Positions 1 through 7,012 of a stretch of 15,200 nucleotides of DNA are shown here, one piece after another; position 1 is the stretch's first letter; the number at the start of each line of letters is the position of its first letter. The translations under genes were made by a program, and so were the position numbers. The DNA comes from Prevotella sp. CAG:1058 (GTDB lineage Bacteria > Bacteroidota > Bacteroidia > Bacteroidales > Bacteroidaceae): the NCBI GenBank assembly GCA_000433175.1, contig HF986644.1:1-15200 (forward strand). The letters are read 5' to 3'. A model generated the notes under the pieces. The model was not told where the DNA came from. It saw only the letters and a list, made by a program, of their open reading frames with translations, and did no database searches.

Positions 1-32
1 GACTTTTGGTGTAAAGTATTTTTAGGCATAGT

Positions 33-134
33 CATGATAACATAAAAGGTTACCTTTTGGCGTGTAATAGGTAACCTTTTGCATTACGAAAGACGGCCTT
101 TTACAATGCAAAAGACCGTCTTTCGTAATATAAC
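33..134. repeat. 22-nt phased intergenic repeat array (copy A)
   Basis: Between the lipoprotein stop and the window edge the sequence falls into consecutive 22-nt blocks starting at 55, 77 and 99, with a partial block at 121 and a weaker one at 33. The common core reads TTTTGCAnnRCGAAAGRC. The end of each block is partly complementary to the start of the next, so the array folds into hairpins. A second array with the same unit and register lies at 12982-13079. I associate such units with Prevotella intergenic regions from memory; that has not been checked. No coding frame is evident here. Confidence 0.7.
44..129 (-). terminator. Tandem hairpins downstream of the lipoprotein gene
   Basis: Two inverted repeats sit in tandem. 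Bases 83-102 pair with 110-129 (20 positions, one mismatch, 7-nt loop). Bases 44-54 pair with 70-80 (11 bp, perfect, 15-nt loop). They lie 60-150 nt beyond the stop of the minus-strand ugd-lipoprotein unit and could end its transcript or protect its 3' end. No clear U-tract follows either stem on the minus strand, so a classical intrinsic terminator is not shown. They are built from the 22-nt repeat units. Confidence 0.45.
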
Positions 135-191
135 TTTCATTATTTGTACTCTTATGGTCTATCAGGCTGACAGACAGGGTATTAACGCGTA

Positions 192-1001
192 CTATTTGAA
201 CAGTCTGACGTCGGTCTTACCGTCGTAGGATATAATCAGTTCAACGATGAAGCTGCTCGGGCTGTCGGGTATCGCCAGTTGTGTCTGGTAATGGAATCCG
301 TCTTTGCCCACTGTTGTCAGCTTTATGTTACTTAGTACACATTGTTTGAGCATGTTGTCGGGTACGGCCTTGTTGAAGTCGGCCTTCCTGAAGTCTTTCG
401 AGAAAATCCTGTTCGCTCCTTTGAAGATACTTACGTGTATTATGTTGTCATAATAGATGTTCTCCACTTCCATGCCTTCTGCATTATAGAACGAGCGGTA
501 CACCTTGTAAGTGGTAGGATTCACTTGCACATAGCTGTGATATTTATTTTCTCCGTAAATGACAATCGTATCAGCTTTAATAGTTTTGCCCTGGTTTAGA
601 GTTACCGGACTACGGCGGACGAACTGTAGCGAGTCATATGGATTCTCGCTTTTCACTAATTTTATTATGTCGTTGCTTTGGTTCTTAAACTCGAATATGT
701 GGGCTTCCTGGCGTACTATGGGATATTTTGATGCGTTGTTGCCCAATAATATCATTGTATCTTGTATTATCTGGAATTTTACCGGTTGGCTTGTCGAGTC
801 AGGATAATAGACCGTATCGCCTTTAATCTTAAACACGACAGTTTCCTCGTCTGCATCAATCCAGATACCTTCGAGCATCGATTTGGCTTTCAGGTCCTCT
901 TGTGGCTTGTCTGCAGGCTTGTTGGTGTCCTTGCATCCACAAGCGGCCAGGATTATTGCCGTACAGGCAATGATGTTGTATAAAGCTGTTTTTCGTGTCA
1001 T
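192..1001 (-). CDS. DUF4738-like lipoprotein
   Basis: A predicted 269-residue surface or periplasmic lipoprotein. The N-terminus has a charged start (MTRK), a hydrophobic segment and a lipobox (LAAC, Cys21), which predicts signal peptidase II cleavage and lipidation. The mature part starts with a Lys/Asp-rich linker and continues as beta-rich sequence, with a segment GIWIDADEETVVFKIKGDTV near residues 45-65 and a C-terminal strand ending DGKTDVRLFK. It resembles the DUF4738 family of Bacteroidales lipoproteins, recognised from memory of the family; the function is unknown. Its ATG overlaps the ugd stop by four bases (ATGA), so the two are almost certainly co-transcribed and translationally coupled. 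A role at the envelope next to a UDP-glucuronate-forming enzyme is plausible but not shown. Confidence 0.8.
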   Translation of the reverse strand: MTRKTALYNIIACTAIILAACGCKDTNKPADKPQEDLKAKSMLEGIWIDADEETVVFKIKGDTVYYPDSTSQPVKFQIIQDTMILLGNNASKYPIVRQEAHIFEFKNQSNDIIKLVKSENPYDSLQFVRRSPVTLNQGKTIKADTIVIYGENKYHSYVQVNPTTYKVYRSFYNAEGMEVENIYYDNIIHVSIFKGANRIFSKDFRKADFNKAVPDNMLKQCVLSNIKLTTVGKDGFHYQTQLAIPDSPSSFIVELIISYDGKTDVRLFK

Positions 1002-2314
1002 TTCCCTATGCAGTGATACTCGAAGCCATGCTCTTTCAAATCGTCTTTGTCGTATATGTTCCTTCCGTCAAGCACTAATTTCTTGCACATGCGTTTGCCA
1101 ATAAGCTCCCATTCGGGTAGTCTGAATTCCTTCCATTCGGTCAGCATCATGAGTGCGTCGGCACCGTCAACGGCATCGTACATGCTCTTGCAGTAAGTAA
1201 CCTTGTCGCCGATTATGCGCTTGCATTCGTTCATTGCTTCCGGGTCGTACACTTTGATGTTGCAGCCGGCGCCCAGCAGGCGTCTGATTATTACTAATGC
1301 GGTAGATTCGCGCATGTCGTCGGTTTCAGGCTTGAATGCCAGACCCCATAATGCTATGTTCTTTCCGTTGAGTGGTTCTCCGTCAAAGGCTTTCACTAAT
1401 TTGTCGAACAATATGCGCTTTTGCTTTTCGTTCACTCTTTCGACGGCTTTTAGCACCTCTAATGAATAGCCGTTGTCGTCAGCTGTCTTTATAAGCGCCT
1501 TGACATCTTTCGGGAAGCATGAACCACCGTATCCGCATCCGGCGTACAGGAATTTGCGTCCTATTCTGGTATCCGAGCCGATTCCGGCGCGTACCTGGTT
1601 CACGTCTGCGCCAACAAGTTCGCACAGGTTGGCAATGTCGTTCATGAAGCTGATACGTGTGGCCAACATGGAATTTGCCGCATACTTTGTCATTTCTGCG
1701 CTCGGTATGTCCATGAAGATAACCCTGAAATTGTTTATCAGGAATGGTTTGTATAATTTAGTGAGTATCTTCTTTGCCTTTTCACTGTCAACGCCAATTA
1801 CTACACGGTCGGGACTCATGAAGTCTTTGATGGCGTTGCCTTCCTTAAGGAATTCCGGGTTGCTTGCCACGTCGAAGTTTACTTCGGCGCCGCGCTTGTC
1901 AAGTTCCGCCTTTATGGTGTCGTATACCTTGTGCGACGTTCCAACAGGAACGGTGCTTTTTGTTACAACTACCAGGTATCGGTTCAAGTGTTCGCCGATA
2001 GTCTTGGCTACCTGGAGCACGTATTTTAGGTCTGCGCTTCCATCTTCGTCAGGTGGGGTGCCTACTGCGGTGAAGATGATTTCCTGTTCGTTGATTACGT
2101 CTGGCAGTGAAGTCGTGAATTTCAGTCTTCCTGCGTTGATGTTTTTCATGACAAGTTCGTCGAGCCCGGGTTCATAAATAGGTATGATTCCCTTCTTCAG
2201 TGATTCAATTTTCTTTTCGTCGACATCGACGCATGTTACAGTTGCTCCTGTTTCAGCGAAACAGGCACCTGAGACTAGACCGACATATCCGGTGCCTACA
2301 ATTGCAATATTCAT
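998..2314 (-). CDS. ugd: UDP-glucose 6-dehydrogenase
   Basis: Oxidises UDP-glucose to UDP-glucuronate with two NAD+, in the cytoplasm, supplying acidic sugar for capsule or other surface polysaccharide. The 438-residue protein starts with the Rossmann dinucleotide motif MNIAIVGTGYVG, has the substrate-binding NPEFLKEG segment near residue 152, the catalytic motif GYGGSCFPKD with nucleophile Cys266, and the C-terminal UDP-binding domain with GLAFKPETDDMRES near residue 324. The length is normal for the family. An upstream in-frame ATG at 2353 would add 13 residues before the Rossmann strand; the start at 2314 puts the first beta strand directly at the N-terminus, as in homologues, and is preferred. 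It overlaps the downstream lipoprotein gene by 4 bp and is divergent from the HU/SPOR gene. Confidence 0.95.
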   Translation of the reverse strand: MNIAIVGTGYVGLVSGACFAETGATVTCVDVDEKKIESLKKGIIPIYEPGLDELVMKNINAGRLKFTTSLPDVINEQEIIFTAVGTPPDEDGSADLKYVLQVAKTIGEHLNRYLVVVTKSTVPVGTSHKVYDTIKAELDKRGAEVNFDVASNPEFLKEGNAIKDFMSPDRVVIGVDSEKAKKILTKLYKPFLINNFRVIFMDIPSAEMTKYAANSMLATRISFMNDIANLCELVGADVNQVRAGIGSDTRIGRKFLYAGCGYGGSCFPKDVKALIKTADDNGYSLEVLKAVERVNEKQKRILFDKLVKAFDGEPLNGKNIALWGLAFKPETDDMRESTALVIIRRLLGAGCNIKVYDPEAMNECKRIIGDKVTYCKSMYDAVDGADALMMLTEWKEFRLPEWELIGKRMCKKLVLDGRNIYDKDDLKEHGFEYHCIGK

Positions 2315-2360
2315 AAAATTATAATAATATACAAAATCGTGTTCTGTTTCCAAATCAATG

Positions 2361-2368
2361 CAAAAGTA
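2361..2368 (-). promoter_or_regulatory. Putative -7 box for ugd
   Basis: On the minus strand this reads TACTTTTG, matching TAnnTTTG, 47 nt upstream of the ugd start. No TTTG is present at the expected -33 distance, so only half of the promoter is visible. Confidence 0.45.
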
Positions 2369-2398
2369 TAAAATATTATCTGAAATATGGCATGCAGG

Positions 2399-2432
2399 TT
2401 TGTTTTTTTGTTCATAAGCGATGTTATATTTG
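2399..2432 (+). promoter_or_regulatory. Promoter for the HU/SPOR gene, almost leaderless
   Basis: TTTG at 2399-2402 and TATATTTG at 2425-2432, separated by 22 nt, match the Bacteroidota -33/-7 pattern with slightly long spacing. The -7 box ends only 9 nt before the ATG at 2442, so transcription should begin at or a few bases before the start codon. This also argues against the alternative in-frame ATG at 2421, which lies inside the promoter. Confidence 0.6.
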
Positions 2433-2441
2433 GTTTTTCAG

Positions 2442-3521
2442 ATGAAAAGTACTAATTTTGCATTCGTGATAGAGTTAGAAAGACATATTGAAATATTATT
2501 GCTGAAAAGCGATTGCGTAATTGTCCCAGGGTTGGGAGGATTCGTCGCGAGCCACGTCAACGCCAGGTATGACGAGGATGACAATATGTTCATACCTCCA
2601 TTGAGGACTTTGGGGTTCAATCCGAAACTTACATTGAACGATTCGCTATTGGCCCAGTCGTATTCGGAAGCGTATGATATAAGTTATCCGGAAGCTTGCG
2701 GACGCATTGATAACGAAGTTAATGAACTCAAACAGTATATTTGCAATAACGGCTCATATTTCTTGAACGGTATAGGTACGCTTAGTATGAACGGTTACGG
2801 CAATTATGAGTTTGTTCCGTGTGAGGCCGGCATATTAACACCTGATTTGTATAGTCTGAGCTCGTTTGAGATGGGCAGACTGAGTAAGTCTGAGTCTGTC
2901 GATGTCAATAATGGGAAAGCAGAAGTTATTGCTTTTCCAGCGCATGATTTTGTGGAGCGTAACAAGCGAGGCGTAGCGCTTCGTGATGGTGACAGTGGAA
3001 AGACTTTGCAAATCAGGATAAGCGCTATTCGTAATTTTGCCGCAGCAATGATAGCCGTTGTTTTGTTCCTAGTGCTAGGGACTCCGGTGAATGAGAGTAA
3101 TAACGGATTACGGACAAGTAATATCGATAACGGCGTAATAGAGAGTCTTATCAGTAGTGGCTATAATAATATAATAAGGAGTAATGGCCATGAACTTGGA
3201 CATGGAGTGAAACGGCAGGATACTATGCGAATGCATGCTGCTGTTAAGGCAGACAAGAATGCCGAGGCTGCTAATGTGGCTCGTTCTGACAGCTTTTATA
3301 TTGTCATTGCAAGTCGAGTAACCAAGAATAATGCCGAGGATTTTGTTGGCAGGCTTGCTGATGACGGATTTGAAGATGCTTCAGTACTTGTGGAGAAAAA
3401 CAAGTCTGTAAAAGTTGTTTATGGTCGTTATGCCAGTGAAGGCGAGGCTTACGGCGCATTAGACAAGTTACGCGGTAATGCGTTATTCCGTGATGCCTGG
3501 GTTTACCGTATTAATAATTGA
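2442..3521 (+). CDS. HU-CCDC81-like / transmembrane / SPOR-domain protein
   Basis: A 359-residue protein with three visible parts. Residues 8-145 resemble the paired bacterial HU domains of the CCDC81 type (motifs IELERHIEILLL, CVIVPGLGGFV, FLNGIGTLS). One hydrophobic helix spans about 198-214. A SPOR-like repeat domain occupies about 283-357 (SFYIVIASRVTKNNAEDFV, then VYGRYASEGEAYGAL). SPOR domains bind denuded peptidoglycan at division sites; the HU-like part would face the cytoplasm. By family knowledge such proteins are Bacteroidetes-specific and of unclear role; linking nucleoid or cytosolic partners to the septal wall is inference. The start at 2442 is chosen over 2421 because of the promoter position and because IELERHIE lies close to the N-terminus in homologues. 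It probably forms an operon with the FHA gene 2 nt downstream. Confidence 0.85.
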   Translation: MKSTNFAFVIELERHIEILLLKSDCVIVPGLGGFVASHVNARYDEDDNMFIPPLRTLGFNPKLTLNDSLLAQSYSEAYDISYPEACGRIDNEVNELKQYICNNGSYFLNGIGTLSMNGYGNYEFVPCEAGILTPDLYSLSSFEMGRLSKSESVDVNNGKAEVIAFPAHDFVERNKRGVALRDGDSGKTLQIRISAIRNFAAAMIAVVLFLVLGTPVNESNNGLRTSNIDNGVIESLISSGYNNIIRSNGHELGHGVKRQDTMRMHAAVKADKNAEAANVARSDSFYIVIASRVTKNNAEDFVGRLADDGFEDASVLVEKNKSVKVVYGRYASEGEAYGALDKLRGNALFRDAWVYRINN

Positions 3522-3523
3522 TT

Positions 3524-4057
3524 ATGAAGAGAGTTAGATGCCCAAAGTGTGATGAGTTTATCACCTTTGACGAGACTATATACAAGGAAGGACAATCTCT
3601 TGTTTTTGAGTGTCCACAGTGCGGTAAGCAGTTTGGTATCAGGATTGGTACGTCGAAATTGCGTGCTACCCAAAAGGAAGAAAAGCTTGACGAATTGTCT
3701 AACGAGAACGGATACGGGTCGATTGTTGTTATTGAGAATGTATTTCATTACAAGCAGGTGCTTCCGTTGAAGTATGGTGATAATACGATCGGGCGTTACA
3801 TGAAGGGTAGTAAGACTACGCTTCCTATAGAAACTAACGATCCGAGTATAGACATTAATCATTGTGTGATTAATGTGTCAAAAGATAAAAACGGACGGTT
3901 GAAATACATACTCAGGGATGGACCGAGCAATACAGGTACATTTGTTGACAATGAAATCCTTGGTGACCGTGAGCGGAGGGTCATTGAAGATGGAACTCTG
4001 TTTACAATTGGTGCGACAAGCATAATATTACGTGGCGCAGATTGTGAGGATGAATAA
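3524..4057 (+). CDS. Zinc-ribbon and FHA domain protein
   Basis: A 177-residue cytoplasmic protein. The N-terminus carries a zinc ribbon with two CxxC knuckles (CPKC at 6-9 and CPQC at 30-33), of the kind seen in MJ0042-type N-terminal zinc fingers. Residues about 80-170 form a forkhead-associated domain: GRY at 90-92, NH at 112-113 in the position of the conserved SxxH region, and NTGTFVDN at 136-143 matching the family NGT-x-x-N signature. FHA domains bind phosphothreonine peptides, so a kinase-linked signalling role is expected, but no kinase or phosphatase is present in the window. The ATG at 3524 lies 2 nt after the stop of the HU/SPOR gene, so the two are likely translated from one mRNA. 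A TTG 6 nt upstream overlaps that stop and is less likely. Confidence 0.85.
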   Translation: MKRVRCPKCDEFITFDETIYKEGQSLVFECPQCGKQFGIRIGTSKLRATQKEEKLDELSNENGYGSIVVIENVFHYKQVLPLKYGDNTIGRYMKGSKTTLPIETNDPSIDINHCVINVSKDKNGRLKYILRDGPSNTGTFVDNEILGDRERRVIEDGTLFTIGATSIILRGADCEDE

Positions 4058-4168
4058 TTGTGACATACTTCAAGCTTGTTTGTCATGCTTTTGAGTTAAT
4101 TAAACATAAAAATCGCGTCAAAGTCTAAAATATTATTATATACATACTATAATGAAAGGTAAAGATTG

Positions 4169-4176
4169 TACCTTTG
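4169..4176 (+). promoter_or_regulatory. Putative -7 box for rpsA
   Basis: TACCTTTG followed by CAGCC fits the Bacteroidota -7 consensus. A clear -33 TTTG is not present at the expected place. Transcription from here would give a 5' leader of about 55-60 nt, rich in A and T, before the rpsA ATG. No Shine-Dalgarno sequence is visible. Confidence 0.6.
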
Positions 4177-4238
4177 CAGCCGATTTATAAACCATATAAA
4201 GTCAAACTTTATTAATTTAAAAACTTAATTATTAATTT

Positions 4239-6008
4239 ATGTCAGATTTAAAGAACGTGCAGCCATTGGCAGACTTTAATTGGGATGAGTTTGAAAATGG
4301 AACAAGTGCGAGTGTAAGCAAGGAAGAGCTGTCGAAAGCTTATGACGAGACCCTCAACAAAGTCAGCGAACATCAGGTCGTTGACGGAACCGTTATTTCG
4401 GTTGACAAGAAAGAAGTAGTCGTAAACATCGGTTACAAGAGCGACGGCATCATACCTGCAAGCGAATTCCGTTACAATCCGGATTTGAAAGTTGGTGATG
4501 TTGTTGAAGTTTATGTTGAGAATCAGGAAGACAAGAAAGGCCAGCTTTTGCTTTCGCACAAGAAAGCACGTCTGAGCAAGAGTTGGGAGCGTGTTAACGC
4601 TGCTCTTGACAATCAGGAAGTTATCCAGGGATATATCAAGTGCCGTACTAAGGGCGGTATGATTGTTGATGTATTCGGTATCGAGGCATTCTTGCCCGGA
4701 AGCCAGATCGACGTTCACCCGATACGTGACTACGACGTATTCGTAGGAAAGACAATGGAATTCAAGGTTGTTAAAATCAATCAGGAGTTCCGTAACGTGG
4801 TTGTTTCTCACAAGGCTCTTATCGAGGCAGAGCTTGAGGCTCAGAAGAAGGAGATTATCAGCAAGCTCGAGAAGGGACAGATACTTGAGGGTACAGTCAA
4901 GAACATTACTTCTTATGGCGTGTTTGTCGACCTCGGTGGTGTAGACGGACTCATCCACATCACAGACCTGTCTTGGGGCCGCGTAAGCGATCCGCATGAG
5001 GTTGTATCTCTTGACGAGAAGATAAATGTTGTAATACTCGACTTCGATGACGAGAAGAAACGTATTGCCCTTGGCTTGAAACAGCTTACTCCGCATCCTT
5101 GGGATGCTCTTGACGCTGATCTTAAGGTTGGCGATCATGTTAAGGGTAAGGTTGTTGTCATCGCTGATTACGGTGCATTCGTTGAGATTGCTCCGGGTGT
5201 AGAAGGACTTATCCACGTTTCAGAAATGAGCTGGAGCCAGCACCTGCGTAGCGCTCAGGAATTCATGCATGTTGGTGACGAGGTTGAGGCTGTAATCCTT
5301 ACTCTCGACCGCGAGGAGCGCAAGATGTCTCTTGGCATCAAGCAGCTGAAGGAAGATCCGTGGGAGGCTATCGAGGTTAAGTATCCTGTTGGCAGCAAGC
5401 ATACTGCAAAGGTACGCAACTTCACTAACTTCGGTATTTTCGTAGAACTTGAGGAAGGTGTTGACGGCCTTATCCATATCAGCGACCTTTCATGGACAAA
5501 GAAGGTTAAGCATCCGTCAGAGTTCACACAGGTTGGTGCTGAAATTGATGTTGTTGTTCTCGAAATAGACAAGGAAAACCGTCGTCTGAGCCTTGGTCAC
5601 AAGCAGCTTGAGGACAATCCTTGGGATACTTACGAGACAATCTATACTCCTGGTTCTGTACACACTGGCAAGATAACAGAAAGCATGGAAAAAGGTGCTG
5701 TTATCTCTCTGAACGAAGGTGGTGAAGGCTTCGCAACTCCTAAGCATCTTGTTAAGGAAGATGGAAGCCAGGCACAGCCCGGTGAGGAACTGCCGTTCAA
5801 GGTGATAGAGTTCGTTAAGGAAACCAAGAGAATAATTCTTTCTCACAGCCGTACATTCGAAGATGTTAAGGAAGAGCCGAAGAAGGCTCCTCGCAAGAAG
5901 GCTAAGAAAGAGGAAACTACAGCAATAAACAACGTTGCTGCTGGTACAACTCTCGGCGATATCGACGCTTTGGCTGAATTGAAGGCTAAAATGGAGAAAG
6001 GTGAATAA
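4239..6008 (+). CDS. rpsA: 30S ribosomal protein S1
   Basis: A 589-residue protein with six S1 (OB-fold RNA-binding) domains at roughly residues 47-108, 126-192, 212-282, 297-369, 384-456 and 471-537. Domains 3, 4 and 5 carry the classical pattern G-x-V-x-x-x-x-x-[YF]G-[VAI]-F-V ... GLIH[IV]S or GLIHIT. The sixth is the most divergent, as is usual. The C-terminal tail (540-589) is rich in Lys and Glu and ends in a predicted helix. In other bacteria S1 helps mRNA bind the small subunit; in Bacteroidota, which use few Shine-Dalgarno sequences, it may matter more for start selection. Length and domain number are normal. The gene has its own putative promoter and a strong terminator, so it appears to be transcribed alone. 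Confidence 0.97.
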   Translation: MSDLKNVQPLADFNWDEFENGTSASVSKEELSKAYDETLNKVSEHQVVDGTVISVDKKEVVVNIGYKSDGIIPASEFRYNPDLKVGDVVEVYVENQEDKKGQLLLSHKKARLSKSWERVNAALDNQEVIQGYIKCRTKGGMIVDVFGIEAFLPGSQIDVHPIRDYDVFVGKTMEFKVVKINQEFRNVVVSHKALIEAELEAQKKEIISKLEKGQILEGTVKNITSYGVFVDLGGVDGLIHITDLSWGRVSDPHEVVSLDEKINVVILDFDDEKKRIALGLKQLTPHPWDALDADLKVGDHVKGKVVVIADYGAFVEIAPGVEGLIHVSEMSWSQHLRSAQEFMHVGDEVEAVILTLDREERKMSLGIKQLKEDPWEAIEVKYPVGSKHTAKVRNFTNFGIFVELEEGVDGLIHISDLSWTKKVKHPSEFTQVGAEIDVVVLEIDKENRRLSLGHKQLEDNPWDTYETIYTPGSVHTGKITESMEKGAVISLNEGGEGFATPKHLVKEDGSQAQPGEELPFKVIEFVKETKRIILSHSRTFEDVKEEPKKAPRKKAKKEETTAINNVAAGTTLGDIDALAELKAKMEKGE

Positions 6009-6036
6009 TACGTACGCATAAGTAATAAGTATTATC

Positions 6037-6085
6037 ATACAAATAAAGACCGGCGGACAATCTGTCTGCCGGTCTTTATTTGTAT
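6037..6085. terminator. Strong bidirectional intrinsic terminator after rpsA
   Basis: Bases 6037-6059 pair with 6063-6085 through 23 positions with a single G-U pair and a 3-nt loop. The core is GACCGGC and GCCGGTC, flanked by AAATAA and TTATTT. The stem ends in A-rich and T-rich flanks on both sides, so it can stop transcription from rpsA and from the convergent DUF2400 gene. Confidence 0.9.
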
Positions 6086-6168
6086 TTGTATGGATTATGT
6101 GGAAATTAACGGTTTAATTTGTTCCTGCGTGTGTGAGTTTTGTGATTTATAAAATGGGTTATGTGTTT

Positions 6169-6903
6169 TTAGTGATTGACACCATATCCGAACAAAGCGA
6201 AGTCACCTTTCAATGGGTCATCTGGAAATGTTTGTGATAGACGTTCTGTCAGTTTGCGTGCTGCCGTCATTGAAGCTGTTTTACTGTCAATCAGTCCCAG
6301 TCTGTTTGCTTCTTGCAGAACGTGCGTATCCATGGGTATTATAAGCGTGCGTTTATCTATAAAGTCTTTCCATAAGCCCAGGTCGACCGGAGAGTTGTCA
6401 CGAACCATCCATCTAAGGAACATGCAGACACGTTTACATGCCGAGGTTGTGTTTTTGGGTATAATAGTCTCAATTCCCCTGCTTGCAAAATAACCGGTTA
6501 TGGCTTTAACGGCGTCAAATCCGTTATTGGCCTTGCTTCTTACATAGTTGCCGATACTTCCGTACTCGTCAAGCATTTCACGTATGGCGCAGAACAAAGT
6601 GTGCATTGTGTGTCTTGTGTAAAGACGGTAAAAGCATGCTTTGTCGTCAGGGATTGTTTTGACAAAGTCGCCATTCCTTATCCAGTTTTCAACGTCATAG
6701 CCGGAAACGTCCAGAATATATTGAATCTTGGGCATGAACTGTTTTCTGCTGCCGTAGCTCAAGCATGATGCTATGAATGCTGTTACTTCCTGATTTGCTG
6801 TACCTTTTACTTGGTGCATAAACCAACTCGGGTCATCAGGAAGGAAACTCTCTGTCTCATATTGTTCCGCGTAGAGTTTCAATAGTTGGTCAACGTTTTC
6901 CAT
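6169..6903 (-). CDS. DUF2400 / TIGR02757 family protein
   Basis: A 244-residue, mostly helical cytoplasmic protein of the conserved family named TIGR02757 or DUF2400, common in Bacteroidetes and some other bacteria. Recognisable blocks are ASCLSYGSRKQF (residues 45-56), CKRVCMFLRWMVR (156-168), LIIPMDTHVLQEANRLGL (187-204) and DFALFGYGV near the end. The function is unknown. The block MDTHVLQEANRLGL resembles the [VL]DTHV-x-R-x-x-x-RLG segment of HhH-GPD DNA glycosylases such as endonuclease III, including its catalytic aspartate; this is an observation on sequence, not proof of activity. The ATG at 6903 is chosen over 6936 because family members start close to the LLKLYAEQY helix. It is convergent with rpsA and follows the uronate genes. 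Confidence 0.85.
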   Translation of the reverse strand: MENVDQLLKLYAEQYETESFLPDDPSWFMHQVKGTANQEVTAFIASCLSYGSRKQFMPKIQYILDVSGYDVENWIRNGDFVKTIPDDKACFYRLYTRHTMHTLFCAIREMLDEYGSIGNYVRSKANNGFDAVKAITGYFASRGIETIIPKNTTSACKRVCMFLRWMVRDNSPVDLGLWKDFIDKRTLIIPMDTHVLQEANRLGLIDSKTASMTAARKLTERLSQTFPDDPLKGDFALFGYGVNH

Positions 6904-6928
6904 AATTATATTTATTTCCAAAAACAAT

Positions 6929-6980
6929 ACAAGCAAACAAGGAGATTTTGCTTGCGCATGTTTCTTCCTTGTTTGCTTGT
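6929..6980 (-). terminator. Hairpin terminator after uxaB
   Basis: Bases 6930-6943 (CAAGCAAACAAGGA) pair perfectly with 6966-6979, extended by one A-T pair outside and a G-U pair inside, with a loop of about 20 nt. On the minus strand the stem is followed by TATTGTTTTTGG, a moderate T-run. It lies between the uxaB stop and the DUF2400 start and probably ends the uronate transcript. Confidence 0.65.
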
Positions 6981-6987
6981 TAATGAA

Positions 6988-7001
6988 TTATCAGCTGATA
7001 A
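6988..7001. repeat. 14-bp perfect palindrome after uxaB
   Basis: TTATCAGCTGATAA is a perfect 14-bp palindrome, 11 bp beyond the uxaB stop codon. It could be a dimeric protein binding site or part of the 3' untranslated region; its position downstream of the gene makes an operator less likely. Confidence 0.4.
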
Positions 7002-7012
7002 GCTGTAGCGGG

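Noticed and set aside
33..134. CRISPR array
   Set aside because: Blocks of 22 nt follow without unique spacers and the repeats are imperfect; no cas genes are present.
1473..2177. 234-codon plus-strand frame inside ugd
   Set aside because: Antisense shadow of UDP-glucose dehydrogenase, Ser-rich composition typical of such shadows.
2388..2398. TGGCATGCAGG shared between 2388-2398 and 8591-8601
   Set aside because: An 11-base match in 15 kb is expected by chance, and the flanks do not match.
4248..5216. 322-codon minus-strand frame inside rpsA
   Set aside because: It is antisense to the well-supported S1 gene, has no family resemblance and arises from the codon bias of rpsA.
5517..6038. 173-codon minus-strand frame over the rpsA end
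   Set aside because: Shadow frame opposite S1 domains 5-6 and the Lys-rich tail; it also crosses into the terminator side with no start context.
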